Assembly (NCBI RefSeq): GCF_009765865.1
Contig: NZ_LMUQ01000003.1
Coordinates: 1-64,000 of the forward strand
Direction of reading: 5' to 3'
Source: Acidisoma sp. L85
Lineage (GTDB): Bacteria; Pseudomonadota; Alphaproteobacteria; Acetobacterales; Acetobacteraceae
Length of the DNA stretch: 64,000 nt
Below, one piece after another: positions 1 through 8,617 of the stretch. Numbering within the stretch: position 1 is the stretch's first letter; each line of letters starts with the position of its first letter. Under the pieces are notes generated by a model that worked only from the letters and a program-made list of their open reading frames with translations, searched no databases and was not told where the DNA came from. Made by a program: the position numbers and the translations under genes.

Positions 1-76
1 GAGCAGAAACAGTTTGTCCATGACGGTATCCTCCCGCCATCTCCAGAATCACAATGCGCCGAGCCGAAGCAAGCAA

Positions 77-715
77 TTAATGGGTCCTGACCCTAGGGTT
101 GCCGGTCGTGCCCGAAGTGTAATTCAGCGCGATCGGCTCGAATTCATCGGCAGGAAGCAGCGGCGCGAAATCGGGGGTTCCCTCCAGAAGGAATGCCTCA
201 TAATCCATCGCGCCGAGTAGCGCCCCGTCATGCGCCAATGGGTCGTCGATATCGATAATCAGCATTTGCCGCTCCAGCAAGCTCAACGCGCGCTTGACGA
301 TCGGGCTGAATTCGCGGTCGGTGATGAGGACCTTCGCCTCACCGTGCGTGAGCTGAAATGCGATTGCCTCCGCGTCGAGGCGGATATTTAGCGTGTTCAG
401 CACCGCCCCTGTCATCGGCACCCCGAAATGCGCCTCGTAAATCGCGGGAATGTTGGGCGCCAGCACGGCGACTGTGTCGCCCGGTCCCACGCCGCGGCGA
501 GCCAAAGCCGAGGCCAGGCGGCGACAGCGGATGTAGGTCTCAGCCCAGGTGCTGCACCATGCGCCGTGGACGAGCGCAATCCGGTGCGGGTGGATCGCCG
601 CCGCTTTCGGCAGAAAGCTCAGCGGCGAGAGCGGAACATAATTGGCCGCCATCTTGCCGTGCAGGTCGCGATAGGGACCGACTCGCTTGGCTCCGACTTC
701 GCTTGCTACGTCCAT
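77..715 (-). pseudogene. acyl-CoA synthetase (AMP-binding), N-terminal remnant
   Basis: The 212-residue product matches the N-terminal part of medium/long-chain acyl-CoA synthetases, which activate fatty acids with ATP and CoA. It carries the family's alternative-fatty-acid start, the APNIPA and GAVLNTLNIRLD segments, and the beginning of the AMP-binding P-loop (YTSGTTGNP) at about residues 198-206. Right after GNP the reading frame departs from the family and stops, so some 330 C-terminal residues, including the rest of the catalytic core, are missing. The break falls at CCTAGG next to an inverted repeat (GGGTCCTGACCC, near 82-93), which suggests insertion or deletion at a mobile-element end. 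It lies 69 bp downstream of the MaoC gene on the same strand, so both were probably one lipid-metabolism operon. Confidence 0.75.
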
Positions 716-784
716 TGTGCGCTCCCATGGCGTGACCGCCTTTTTCTTGATTCCACGCAGTTTCGCTCGGAAGCCCGTCTGGCG

Positions 785-1255
785 TCACGCCGCAACAGGT
801 TGCCCTGACGGATGTAGTGCTGCCGAGGACGCTGCGCCCGAAAGCTTCACCAGCGCCTCGCCAGAGATCACGGTCACGCCACGCACGGTGCAATCCGTTC
901 TGAGAAGTACGTGCCGCTTTTCCGGCGTGATCTGCTTGACCTCAACTGTGGCATGGACCGTATCGCCAGGCCGGACCGGGGCCATGAACCGCAGGTTCTG
1001 AGACAAGTAAATGCTGCCAGGACCTGGTAGCTTGTTGGCGATCGCCGCGGAAATGATGCTCGCCGACAGCATTCCGTGGGCGATTCGGCTTTTGAAAATC
1101 GTGGTTGCGGCGAACTCCGCATTGGTGTGAATAGCGTTGTTGTCGCCGGATACGGCGGCGAAAAGGACGATGTCGGCTTCGGTGATTGTCTTGGCGAAAC
1201 TGGCGGACATTCCGACCGTGAGATCATCCAGCCCATAACCGCCGATTTCGTTCAT
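785..1255 (-). CDS. MaoC-family (R)-specific enoyl-CoA hydratase
   Basis: A 156-residue single hot-dog domain protein of the MaoC/PhaJ type, which hydrates trans-2-enoyl-CoA to (R)-3-hydroxyacyl-CoA, linking beta-oxidation to polyhydroxyalkanoate or other acyl-CoA routes. The catalytic D-x3-H pair is visible as SGDNNAIH (about residues 36-43), followed by the conserved FKSRIAHGMLSAS helix. The length is normal for the single-domain family. It is the first gene of a short minus-strand unit with the truncated acyl-CoA synthetase. A copy of the recurrent 17-bp motif lies about 130 bp upstream. The exact substrate cannot be told from the sequence. Confidence 0.85.
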   Translation of the reverse strand: MNEIGGYGLDDLTVGMSASFAKTITEADIVLFAAVSGDNNAIHTNAEFAATTIFKSRIAHGMLSASIISAAIANKLPGPGSIYLSQNLRFMAPVRPGDTVHATVEVKQITPEKRHVLLRTDCTVRGVTVISGEALVKLSGAASSAALHPSGQPVAA

Positions 1256-1383
1256 TTGGCCGAAACCGTCTTGGGGCGGTCCATAAAAATCGTTCTCCCA
1301 GAGTTGCTGACCCGCAGACGGCGCTGAACTCGCGCAAACCGAAAGCCAAACAGACGATAGTCACAGAGTAATCCGCCGCGGCA

Positions 1384-1400
1384 GCCTCGGAAACTACCTA
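1384..1400 (-). promoter_or_regulatory. 17-bp island motif, upstream of MaoC gene
   Basis: Reads TAGGTAGTTTCCGAGGC on the minus strand, 129 bp before the MaoC start codon and pointing toward it. One of 18 oriented copies in the window. Confidence 0.75.
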
Positions 1401-2523
1401 TCCCGCTCGGAACCGTCTTCACGCTCAGGACCGCACCAGTTCCAGTTTCGGTAGGGCTGTGACGCCAGTTACCCAGGGGCACGAATGCAACGGATAACGC
1501 AGGACGGCGTCCGTAGCGATACCGTGATGTTGCATCGGGTCAGAAGCTGATCTAGTTAAATGCAACCCGGAGTTGTAAGAGCGGAAAGTCACTTCGCTAG
1601 CATCGGCCAGCAGGTGCAACCCTTGCTGGGGCGGGGTGCCCATATCCAGCCTGGCACAGCTCCCTGGATAGCGAGGCGGCGTCAAGGCCGCTCACCCCTC
1701 TATGCCTTTGGCGCCTGCGTGTAACCTTCCTGCATTCAGGCGCCAAACCCTTCAGCTCCATTCTCGCTTCCGGCAGAGCCTGACGGGCATCGCTGAGGCG
1801 ATGGACGAGGTCCAGGGGCACGCCACCGGGTCAGGCGGAACGTGATGCGCCGTAACCAGGTACAAGGGCGCTTGACCGAACAGGAACTCGCACTCCCGAT
1901 CGCGCGCTACATCGAGGACTGGAATTGCATGGCCGAGCGCGTCGGCGCGGAGAAGGCCGATCTCGGCGCCCTAACAGACCGCGCCAGACGCGGCCTGATA
2001 GCGATTGTGAAACGCAACAAGTGGCTGAGTGCGTTCTCCCAAATCGAAGAGAGCGCATGGGCACGCGGTAAGCTGAAGCGGGATTGGACCTTTGTTTGGA
2101 TCCTTGAGAACCACCATGTGTTGTGGCGGTTCGGCGGTTGACCTTTCGCATGGCGCGCTGGAAGCTCTGGACGCCGATGCCCGCCAACCAACTGTCCCGG
2201 TAACTATTGCGGTGAGATTATCGGAGTTCACCGACATGGCCGATCTGACGATCGCGATCGCTGGAGAGCCGCTGGATCAGCGCCTCTATTATATCCGGGT
2301 GGGAAAAACGGGCGCTCGGCGAAGTTGCTGGATGAGGTGCCTCTTTTCGGAGTGACGGTGTCATTGAACGGGCGGCAGGTTAGCCTGCTCCAAGATCCCG
2401 TGGGGCAGCACGTTTGCTTTTCGCCGCCGCGCGCGATCGGCCAAAATGACCGCTGCGACGAGGCGCTGCCACTAAGGCTAGCCGCGTCCAAATCTCGCCC
2501 CGGGTTCTCCGCGCGAACGCCCC

Positions 2524-2540
2524 TGAGTAGATTCCGAGGC
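2524..2540 (+). promoter_or_regulatory. 17-bp island motif, upstream of P-type ATPase
   Basis: Reads TGAGTAGATTCCGAGGC on the plus strand, 242 bp before the ATPase start codon, in the orientation shared by all copies. Confidence 0.75.
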
Positions 2541-2782
2541 TGGGCGTCATGCCGAGCAAATGTACTTGTCGGAGCTTCGGCTGCGAAGGCTCTCGCCTGC
2601 GTTGACAGCGCTGGTGGCTTCTTGGGCGACCGTTCGGCGCGCCGTCCTGGCCCAAATGCTCCGGTGCCGCGGCATTCCGGGTATTTGGGCATCGTTTGCC
2701 AGGAGGGCGCCGGACTTTGCGTGCCCATCAGCCGGCGACGCCTCGATTCCGCTCGAGCGCCTAGGAAAAGGAAGGACCCGCT

Positions 2783-5299
2783 ATGAATGTCAAGATCAAC
2801 CCGCTCAGCGTGTCGGATGCCAGCCTGGAATCGGAAGCGAAGGCAAAAACTTCGCCGAGTGCTGCACCTGCGCTGGAACCGGCGTCTAAAATGCGCTTGG
2901 CAACGCATGAGCTCAACCGAGCCGGGACACAGCCGAGCAAGTTCTCGAGCGGCGCCTCTCCAGACACCTTAACAGCTTCCCCCGGTTCCGCTTCAAAAGC
3001 TGGCTTGACAAGCGAAGAAGCCCGCCGCCGGCTCGTCAAATGCGGACCCAACGCCATGCCGGACACGAGCGTGAATCCCTTGCGCACGGCCTTGAAGAAG
3101 TTCTGGGCGCCTGTGCCGTGGATGCTAGAGGCTGCGATCGTGCTTGAGTTGATGCTTGGCAAGTTTGTCGAAGCCGCGATCATTGCCCTTCTGCTGGTAT
3201 TCAATGCCGCGCTCGGACTTTTCCAGGAAAGTCGTGCCCAGGCGACGCTCACCGCGCTGAAATCGCGGCTCGCACTAACCGTCTCTGTCCGACGTGATGG
3301 CATTTGGAAGACGGTGGCCGCCGCAGAGTTAGTGCCGGGCGACATTGTGAAGCTCTCGCTTGGCGGCGTAGTTGCGGCGGATGTGAAGCTCACTGCCGGT
3401 GATGTTCTACTTGACCAGTCTATGCTCACGGGCGAATCCGTACCCATCGAAGCCGGCGCCGGGGTTGAGACCTATGCAGGGGCGTTGATCCGGCGCGGCG
3501 AGGCGGAAGCGGAGGTCATCGCGACCGGCGCGCGGACCAAGTTCGGTCGTACGGCTGAACTCATTCGTACTGCCCACGTTGTCAGTACTCAACAAAGGGC
3601 CGTGCTGCGGGTGGTGCGCAATCTCGCCGGCTTCAATGGCATCGTCATCATACTGCTGGTGGCCTATGCATGGTATCTGAAGATGCCGGTCGCCGACATC
3701 GTACCTCTCATCCTGACAGCGATCCTGGCATCGATACCCGTCGCGCTGCCGGCCACTTTTACCCTTGCGTCGGCGCTCGGCGCGCGGGCTCTGGCGAAGT
3801 TAGGCGTCCTTCCGACTCGGCTCTCGGCGGTGGATGAAGCGGCGTCGATGGTCGTCCTGTGTGCCGACAAGACGGGCACATTGACCCAAAATGCGCTGAC
3901 GGTGACGACCGTCCACTCTATGCCGGGATACGATGACGCGCACGTGTTGGCACTGGCTGCAGTCGCGAGTTCGGATGGCGGGCAAGACCCAGTTGACGGC
4001 GCGATACGCGCGGCGGCCGCAAGCAGAACTCTACCCGACGCTCCGAAGCTTATCAACTTTGCCGCTTTTGATCCGACCAAGAAAATGTCCGAAGCAACCG
4101 CGACGGATCCGACGGGTGAGACACAGCGAATTTTGAAGGGCGCCTTCACCATCATTGTCGGACTTTCCCAGCCTGCGCCGACAGCGGCGGCCGCAGCCAA
4201 GGAGCTTGAGGATAAGGGTTTCCGCGTGCTGGCGGTCGCCGCCGGACCTGCGGCGGGGATCAAGCTCGCCGGACTGATTGCACTCAGCGACCCGCCTCGC
4301 GCTGATTCGGCGGCGCTCGTCGGCGAATTGCGCGGCCTCGGTGTCCGGACCGTGATGGTGACGGGCGACGCCCCCGCAACGGCAGCCATCGTCGCGAAAG
4401 CGGTGGGGCTTGATGGTGCGATCTGCCCGCCTGGGCCCATCCCCGACGCCGTCCACCCCGAGCAATACGCGATTTTCGCTGGCGTCCTGCCTGAAGACAA
4501 ATACAAGCTCGTCAAAGCTTTCCAGCGAGGCAGCCAAACCGTTGGCATGTGCGGCGACGGTGCCAATGATGCGCCGGCATTGCGTCAGGCCCAAATTGGA
4601 ATAGCGGTCTCTACGGCGACCGATGTCGCCAAATCTGCGGCCGGCATGGTGCTGACCGAGCCCGGACTGGCCGGCATCGTTGCCGCGGTCAAGGAAGGCC
4701 GAATCACATTTCAGCGCATCCTCAGCTACACGCTGAACTCCATTACGAAGAAAACCTTCCAGGTGCTGTTTCTGGGGATCGGCCTGCTCATGACCGGGCA
4801 TGCGATACTGACCCCATTGCTCATGGTTCTTATCATGGTCACCGGCGACTTCCTCGGCATGTCATTGACGACCGATAAAGTCCGGCCGTCGCCCGCTCCG
4901 AACGCGTGGCGGATCGGCCATTTGACGATCGCCGGCGTTATCATGGGCATGGGCGAATTGCTCTTCTGCACAGCTGTCCTCGCCTTCGGCGCTTACCGGT
5001 TGGGATTCACGATAAGCGCTCTGCAGACCCTGGCCTTCGTTGTTATCGTGTTCGGTAACCAGGCTACGACCTATACCAATCGTGAGCGTCGTCATCTGTG
5101 GTCGTCCCGCCCCAGTATCTGGCTCCTCCTCTCGTCCGTCGCCGATCTCCTTATAGCTTCGACACTGGCGATAGGAGGCATCGCAATGACACCTTTGCCG
5201 GCATGGGTGGTGGCCGGCACGCTCGCCGCTGCCGTTGCTTTCGCAATTCTCCTGGATTTCGTGAAGGTTCCGGTTTTCCGACGTCTCAGGATTACCTAG
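2783..5299 (+). CDS. P-type (P3A-like) proton/cation-exporting ATPase
   Basis: An 838-residue P-type ATPase of the plasma-membrane H+-ATPase type, which would pump protons out of the cytoplasm using ATP. After an unusual roughly 70-residue Ala/Ser-rich N-terminal tail comes the cation-ATPase N domain (EEARRRLVKCGPNAMP). Then follow the actuator loop LTGESVPIE (TGES at residues 216-219), the phosphorylation site DKTGTLT (Asp362) and the hinge motif GDGANDAP (residues 591-598). The membrane segments lie around 105-145, 270-330 and 655-835. No heavy-metal-binding CxxC is present, which argues against a copper or zinc exporter; H+ is inferred from overall similarity to plant/archaeal P3A pumps, and another monovalent cation remains possible. 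It is a single-gene unit with the 17-bp motif upstream and a purine-rich GGAAAAGGAAGGA before the ATG. It fits an acid- or energy-stress role. Confidence 0.88.
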   Translation: MNVKINPLSVSDASLESEAKAKTSPSAAPALEPASKMRLATHELNRAGTQPSKFSSGASPDTLTASPGSASKAGLTSEEARRRLVKCGPNAMPDTSVNPLRTALKKFWAPVPWMLEAAIVLELMLGKFVEAAIIALLLVFNAALGLFQESRAQATLTALKSRLALTVSVRRDGIWKTVAAAELVPGDIVKLSLGGVVAADVKLTAGDVLLDQSMLTGESVPIEAGAGVETYAGALIRRGEAEAEVIATGARTKFGRTAELIRTAHVVSTQQRAVLRVVRNLAGFNGIVIILLVAYAWYLKMPVADIVPLILTAILASIPVALPATFTLASALGARALAKLGVLPTRLSAVDEAASMVVLCADKTGTLTQNALTVTTVHSMPGYDDAHVLALAAVASSDGGQDPVDGAIRAAAASRTLPDAPKLINFAAFDPTKKMSEATATDPTGETQRILKGAFTIIVGLSQPAPTAAAAAKELEDKGFRVLAVAAGPAAGIKLAGLIALSDPPRADSAALVGELRGLGVRTVMVTGDAPATAAIVAKAVGLDGAICPPGPIPDAVHPEQYAIFAGVLPEDKYKLVKAFQRGSQTVGMCGDGANDAPALRQAQIGIAVSTATDVAKSAAGMVLTEPGLAGIVAAVKEGRITFQRILSYTLNSITKKTFQVLFLGIGLLMTGHAILTPLLMVLIMVTGDFLGMSLTTDKVRPSPAPNAWRIGHLTIAGVIMGMGELLFCTAVLAFGAYRLGFTISALQTLAFVVIVFGNQATTYTNRERRHLWSSRPSIWLLLSSVADLLIASTLAIGGIAMTPLPAWVVAGTLAAAVAFAILLDFVKVPVFRRLRIT

Positions 5300-5509
5300 G
5301 CTGCGGCCTAGCCGGTGAAAAGAATGACCATGAAGATCAGGGCAAGGCCCCTGGATAGAGGAGGGCCACGAGTTTCGGCTAACGAAATTGGCCCAAGGGC
5401 ATGCGGCTTCTCGGCCAGTGATCCACGGGTCACGATTGGCCCTTTCTTCGGTTCCGCGCAACCCGCTGCTCGTGCAATTCACGCTTCTTTTTGAGACGAT
5501 AGCCCCTTC

Positions 5510-6133
5510 TTATTTCGTCCCAGATCCAGTTTTGCAGATGCCGGGATCATCATGCTCAATTCGCACAATTTCTCGCGCGATATCCTCGGGTGAAAGGACA
5601 AAATCAATACATCCCGTCGCGATCGCGCTCTCAGGCATATCGGGGTGCTTGGCTGTCTCAAGCTTTTGCGCAATGGTAATTCCTCCCGCCTCCTTTATGC
5701 CGCACAGCGCTGCTGCCCCGTCACCGTCGTAGCCGGAGACGATCACCGCGATAATCTTGCCTCTCCAATGCCGCGCCAGCGAATGCAGAAAAACGGTGAT
5801 GACGTCCGGCCATCCCCGCGGCTTGGAAATCGGCTTTAGACGAAATGCACCGCCGAGGACGTGAAGATCGCGCTGTGCAGGGATGATGAACACATGGTTG
5901 GGGCGGAGGGTCAAACCGTCCGTGATTAGCTCGACCGGCATTTCGGTGTAGCGCGGGAGGATCTCGTGGAGCTGGGTGGCCACGATTCTCAAGTGGTTAA
6001 CGATGACAATCGCAACGCCCGTATCAGCCGGCAGGCGCCGTAGTAGCCGCGTGTAGGCGTCAAGACCACCAGCCGAACCACCTACGCACACGACAGGAAA
6101 GTCGGTTGAACAGCGATTAGAGCTCATGGACAT
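5510..6133 (-). CDS. stand-alone CheB-type methylesterase domain protein
   Basis: A 207-residue protein consisting only of the CheB catalytic domain, which removes methyl groups from chemoreceptor glutamates. The Ser-His-Asp elements are present: GGSAGG near residues 18-23, VNH near 45, and the GYDGDG loop near 136. There is no receiver domain, no CheR and no chemoreceptor nearby, so control by phosphorylation is absent. Such lone CheB domains often occur with CheB/CheR-PAS hybrid kinases, and this island has one (41268-45749). A role in stress signalling rather than flagellar chemotaxis is therefore more likely (inference). Two ATG codons lie at 6133 and 6127, and either could be the start. 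The 17-bp motif is about 260 bp upstream. Confidence 0.8.
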   Translation of the reverse strand: MSMSSNRCSTDFPVVCVGGSAGGLDAYTRLLRRLPADTGVAIVIVNHLRIVATQLHEILPRYTEMPVELITDGLTLRPNHVFIIPAQRDLHVLGGAFRLKPISKPRGWPDVITVFLHSLARHWRGKIIAVIVSGYDGDGAAALCGIKEAGGITIAQKLETAKHPDMPESAIATGCIDFVLSPEDIAREIVRIEHDDPGICKTGSGTK

Positions 6134-6371
6134 CTACTAAGCTCCGACGCTGCCACGTCTGGGCCGCGAGGCTCCCGCAACTTCTTGCTGCATGCTGGTT
6201 ATCCCTCGAGAGGTGGAGTTGACGCCTTGCGGAGGCGGCGCGGGACAAGGCGGTCCGACGGCGCACCGAGCAAAAGCTAGAGCCGACCTCAATAGCACTA
6301 TCGCCCAAAAGGATGATCAGAGTAGTGGTCATAGGTTCTTTTGAATAAAGATCGGTGAACGCAACCATCAT

Positions 6372-6976
6372 ACGGTCGCGCTAAGGTCGCTAACCTCGGA
6401 ATCTACCTACGATATCCTCTTACTCGATCTTGGGTCACAAAACCGACGGATAAGGAGGTGTGGTGATGTATGAGAGATGAGGGGAGGCTCCTCCAGGTCG
6501 GCGGTCAGGTGCAGGCCTTAAATTGCCGCAAGCTGCGGACGTCAAGAGCGGCCTTGGCGCGAATTACAGAAAAGCCGGGATTTGATTTTCGGCAGGCATG
6601 AATCGGAGCGCGAGTCATACCGTCGATGATTGAACCGCACTAACTGATGCCGAAACCGGGGTAGGCGCTTCTTCCAGGACAATCGCGGGGACAGACCTGG
6701 AAGCTGCCTTAGCGGCAGCCGGGCGGTTAGGCGGTGCGGAACCAGACGGGCCCTTGTATGGAAGAGTCAGCTCGGTCCTCCAATGCGAAGGGAGATGAAC
6801 AAGTGGCAAAATCCTGAGGGACGGGACTAGCGACGCGCGAAATTGCGGCGGTCTGTAGTGGGGAGAAAAGTTCTGTTGTGGGCCTACCCGCTTTGCAATA
6901 TCCGGACCTATCACTGAGTCCCTGTCGGATGACGAAGCCATCAAAGCCTATAACGACATAGAAAATTGGCAGCCAG
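6372..6976. other. 0.6-kb intergenic stretch with motif and a lone ribosome binding site
   Basis: Contains the 17-bp motif at 6393-6409. Farther along the plus strand a very strong Shine-Dalgarno sequence (TAAGGAGGTG, 6451-6460) is followed by ATG at 6466, but the frame stops after four codons (Met-Tyr-Glu-Arg). A minus-strand frame at 6615-6944 (109 codons) resembles nothing I know. A minus-strand frame at 6117-6371 overlapping the CheB start is also possible but unsupported. Confidence 0.45.
6393..6409 (-). promoter_or_regulatory. 17-bp island motif, upstream of CheB-domain gene
   Basis: Reads TAGGTAGATTCCGAGGT on the minus strand, pointing to the CheB-domain gene, 260 bp before its start. 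Confidence 0.7.
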
Positions 6977-7684
6977 CTAGGGATTAGGTCCGAATGACGC
7001 TATCAACGGTTCTTTGAATACGACACGATCCTCAACAGAGACTACGCCAGAGACGGTTTCTGCCGCGACACGAAGTGCGCCCCGCGCTTGTGGGTCATGG
7101 ATGGTCCCGTGGAGCGTGACCACACCGGCTTGTACCTGTAGGGTCACGCGACTATTCTCCAAGCAGGACATATCATGAAATTTAGTGTAGATCTGAGCTT
7201 CAATTTCCTGATCGCTTCCTCCTAACATCGGAATTTCGGCAAGCTTCCGACCAAGCGCAGTAACGAGATCAGCACGACTCACGATACCCGTAAGGCGTCC
7301 GCCTTGGACGACCGGAACGCGCCGGATGCGGTGCTTCTCCATGAGTCTCACGACTTCCTCGAGCAGGGTCTCATCCGCCACAGTGACGACCTTACGGGTC
7401 ATAAGGTCGTCGACGCGTCGGCTGTGTGTGCGCACGTACTCCTCCGCCGCGTGCCGATGGCCGACTAGCAGTTCAAGGAAACCCGGACGATGACAATCGC
7501 TCGTGCCGGTCTCGACTCTCCGCAACAAATCGCCCTGTGTCAGGATACCGACTAACTTGCCACCGCTTGAGATCACGGGGACGCCGCTGACGCGACTCAC
7601 CACCATGATTCTTATCGCCATATCAATCTTAGCAAACGGTCCTACCGTCAGCACCTCTTTCGTCATGATATCGCCAGCTTTCAT
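6977..7684 (-). CDS. CBS-pair plus BON domain protein
   Basis: A 235-residue cytoplasmic protein. Two CBS repeats occupy about residues 1-140 (MKAGDIMTKEVLTV and DDLMTRKVVTV mark the starts of each half) and form a Bateman module that usually senses adenine nucleotides such as AMP/ATP. A BON domain follows at about 160-225, a fold often linked to membrane or phospholipid contact. CBS-BON proteins are common in stress and dormancy loci; the exact partner is unknown. The gene stands alone on the minus strand, with the 17-bp motif 282 bp upstream and a GGAGGG-type ribosome site before the ATG. Related CBS and BON proteins occur at 26565 and 27348. Confidence 0.88.
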   Translation of the reverse strand: MKAGDIMTKEVLTVGPFAKIDMAIRIMVVSRVSGVPVISSGGKLVGILTQGDLLRRVETGTSDCHRPGFLELLVGHRHAAEEYVRTHSRRVDDLMTRKVVTVADETLLEEVVRLMEKHRIRRVPVVQGGRLTGIVSRADLVTALGRKLAEIPMLGGSDQEIEAQIYTKFHDMSCLENSRVTLQVQAGVVTLHGTIHDPQARGALRVAAETVSGVVSVEDRVVFKEPLIASFGPNP

Positions 7685-7965
7685 AAACCCTCCTTTGATC
7701 CACTATGGTCGGCGCCGCACGGGACGTGCAGGGCGAATTCCGGATGCCTTCCGGATGTGCTAACTGCCAACGTATTCAAATTGCGTTCGATCGGAGTTCA
7801 CGCATTGCAGCCTCGATCGGCCTGGCGTTTGTAGACCTATCCATCCGGAGCCGTGTCACAGTTTTTGAAGAACTGCGAAGGCGGCATCTTGATCCGAACC
7901 TCCCAGGATCCGCCAAGACTGAGGACGTTCGGGAAAGAAATAGGATTTAGCAGCAGGAGTCGCCA

Positions 7966-7982
7966 CCCTCGGAATATACCTA
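7966..7982 (-). promoter_or_regulatory. 17-bp island motif, upstream of CBS-BON gene
   Basis: Reads TAGGTATATTCCGAGGG on the minus strand, 282 bp before the CBS-BON start and pointing toward it. Confidence 0.72.
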
Positions 7983-8516
7983 TGCAGGAGAGGAAGGCCT
8001 ACAATCGACCGTGCGAAGCCCGCACGGCAGCAGCATCGCTCGGTGATGCATGGCTAAACCTTGTCGGGCTATAAATCGATAGCCATAGGTTCGCGTTGGC
8101 GCGCAACGGCCCGCTTCCAGGGGGGAATGACCAGCAACCGTGAACCTGCGGAACACCCTTGGGCCGGACGTCACTAACAGGCACCGCTGTCTTCAGCCAA
8201 GCCTCGTGGCACTATCAAGTTGAGAAGGTCTACGCCACGCTGCTCACCGGCGTGGACGGCTTGCGGTTACGCTCTCCGCGCTATTGAACCCGGACAGGCG
8301 GCCTTGACTAGGGCTTGCACCGATCACTCGGTCAGCGCCGCCTGGGTAAATTTCTGACCCTACCCGAGATGAAGGCTACGACGTCTCGGAAGTAACTCCG
8401 GTGCGCCGAACGCGATATGGCCGTCTTGCGTTGCCTCGCACCGGCCTTGACCAGCCCTACCAGGCTCCACGCACCAGCGTCCAACGACCCCATCGAATGC
8501 CCCGCCGGCGCTCGCG

Positions 8517-8533
8517 TGAGTAGATTCCGAGCC
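8517..8533 (+). promoter_or_regulatory. 17-bp island motif, upstream of the decarboxylase operon
   Basis: Reads TGAGTAGATTCCGAGCC on the plus strand, 84 bp before the decarboxylase ATG. It is the only copy before the six-gene operon 8618-17602, and its position argues against the longer reading frame that opens at 8417. Confidence 0.78.
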
Positions 8534-8617
8534 TACCAGCCCGTGCTGTTGGACCGTATTAAAAGTCCCGGCCCACACATCCCGACGCTTTCAACAAACC
8601 TAAAAACGAGGCATGAC

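Larger units (their letters stand above)
1256..2782. other. 1.5-kb stretch without a recognisable gene
   Basis: Between the MaoC gene and the P-type ATPase. Two copies of the 17-bp motif sit at its ends, one serving each flanking gene. The middle has open frames on the plus strand at 1842-2141 (99 codons) and 2092-2355, but neither has a recognisable family or a convincing ribosome binding site. They may be decayed genes. Confidence 0.5.
7685..8617. other. 0.9-kb divergent intergenic region with two motif copies
   Basis: Lies between the divergently transcribed CBS-BON gene and the decarboxylase operon. It holds one copy of the 17-bp motif for each side (7966-7982 minus, 8517-8533 plus). Open frames in it show no recognisable family. 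Confidence 0.55.

Noticed and set aside
2228-2908. 226-codon minus-strand frame before the P-type ATPase
   Set aside because: Arg/Ser-rich product with no family; it overlaps the ATPase start and the motif.
3664-4801. 300- and 256-codon minus-strand frames opposite the P-type ATPase
   Set aside because: Antisense to conserved catalytic regions of the ATPase and with low-complexity products; no independent support.
8417-8617. N-terminal extension of the decarboxylase
   Set aside because: The added 67 residues are not family-like and contain the control motif; a good ATG follows at 8618.
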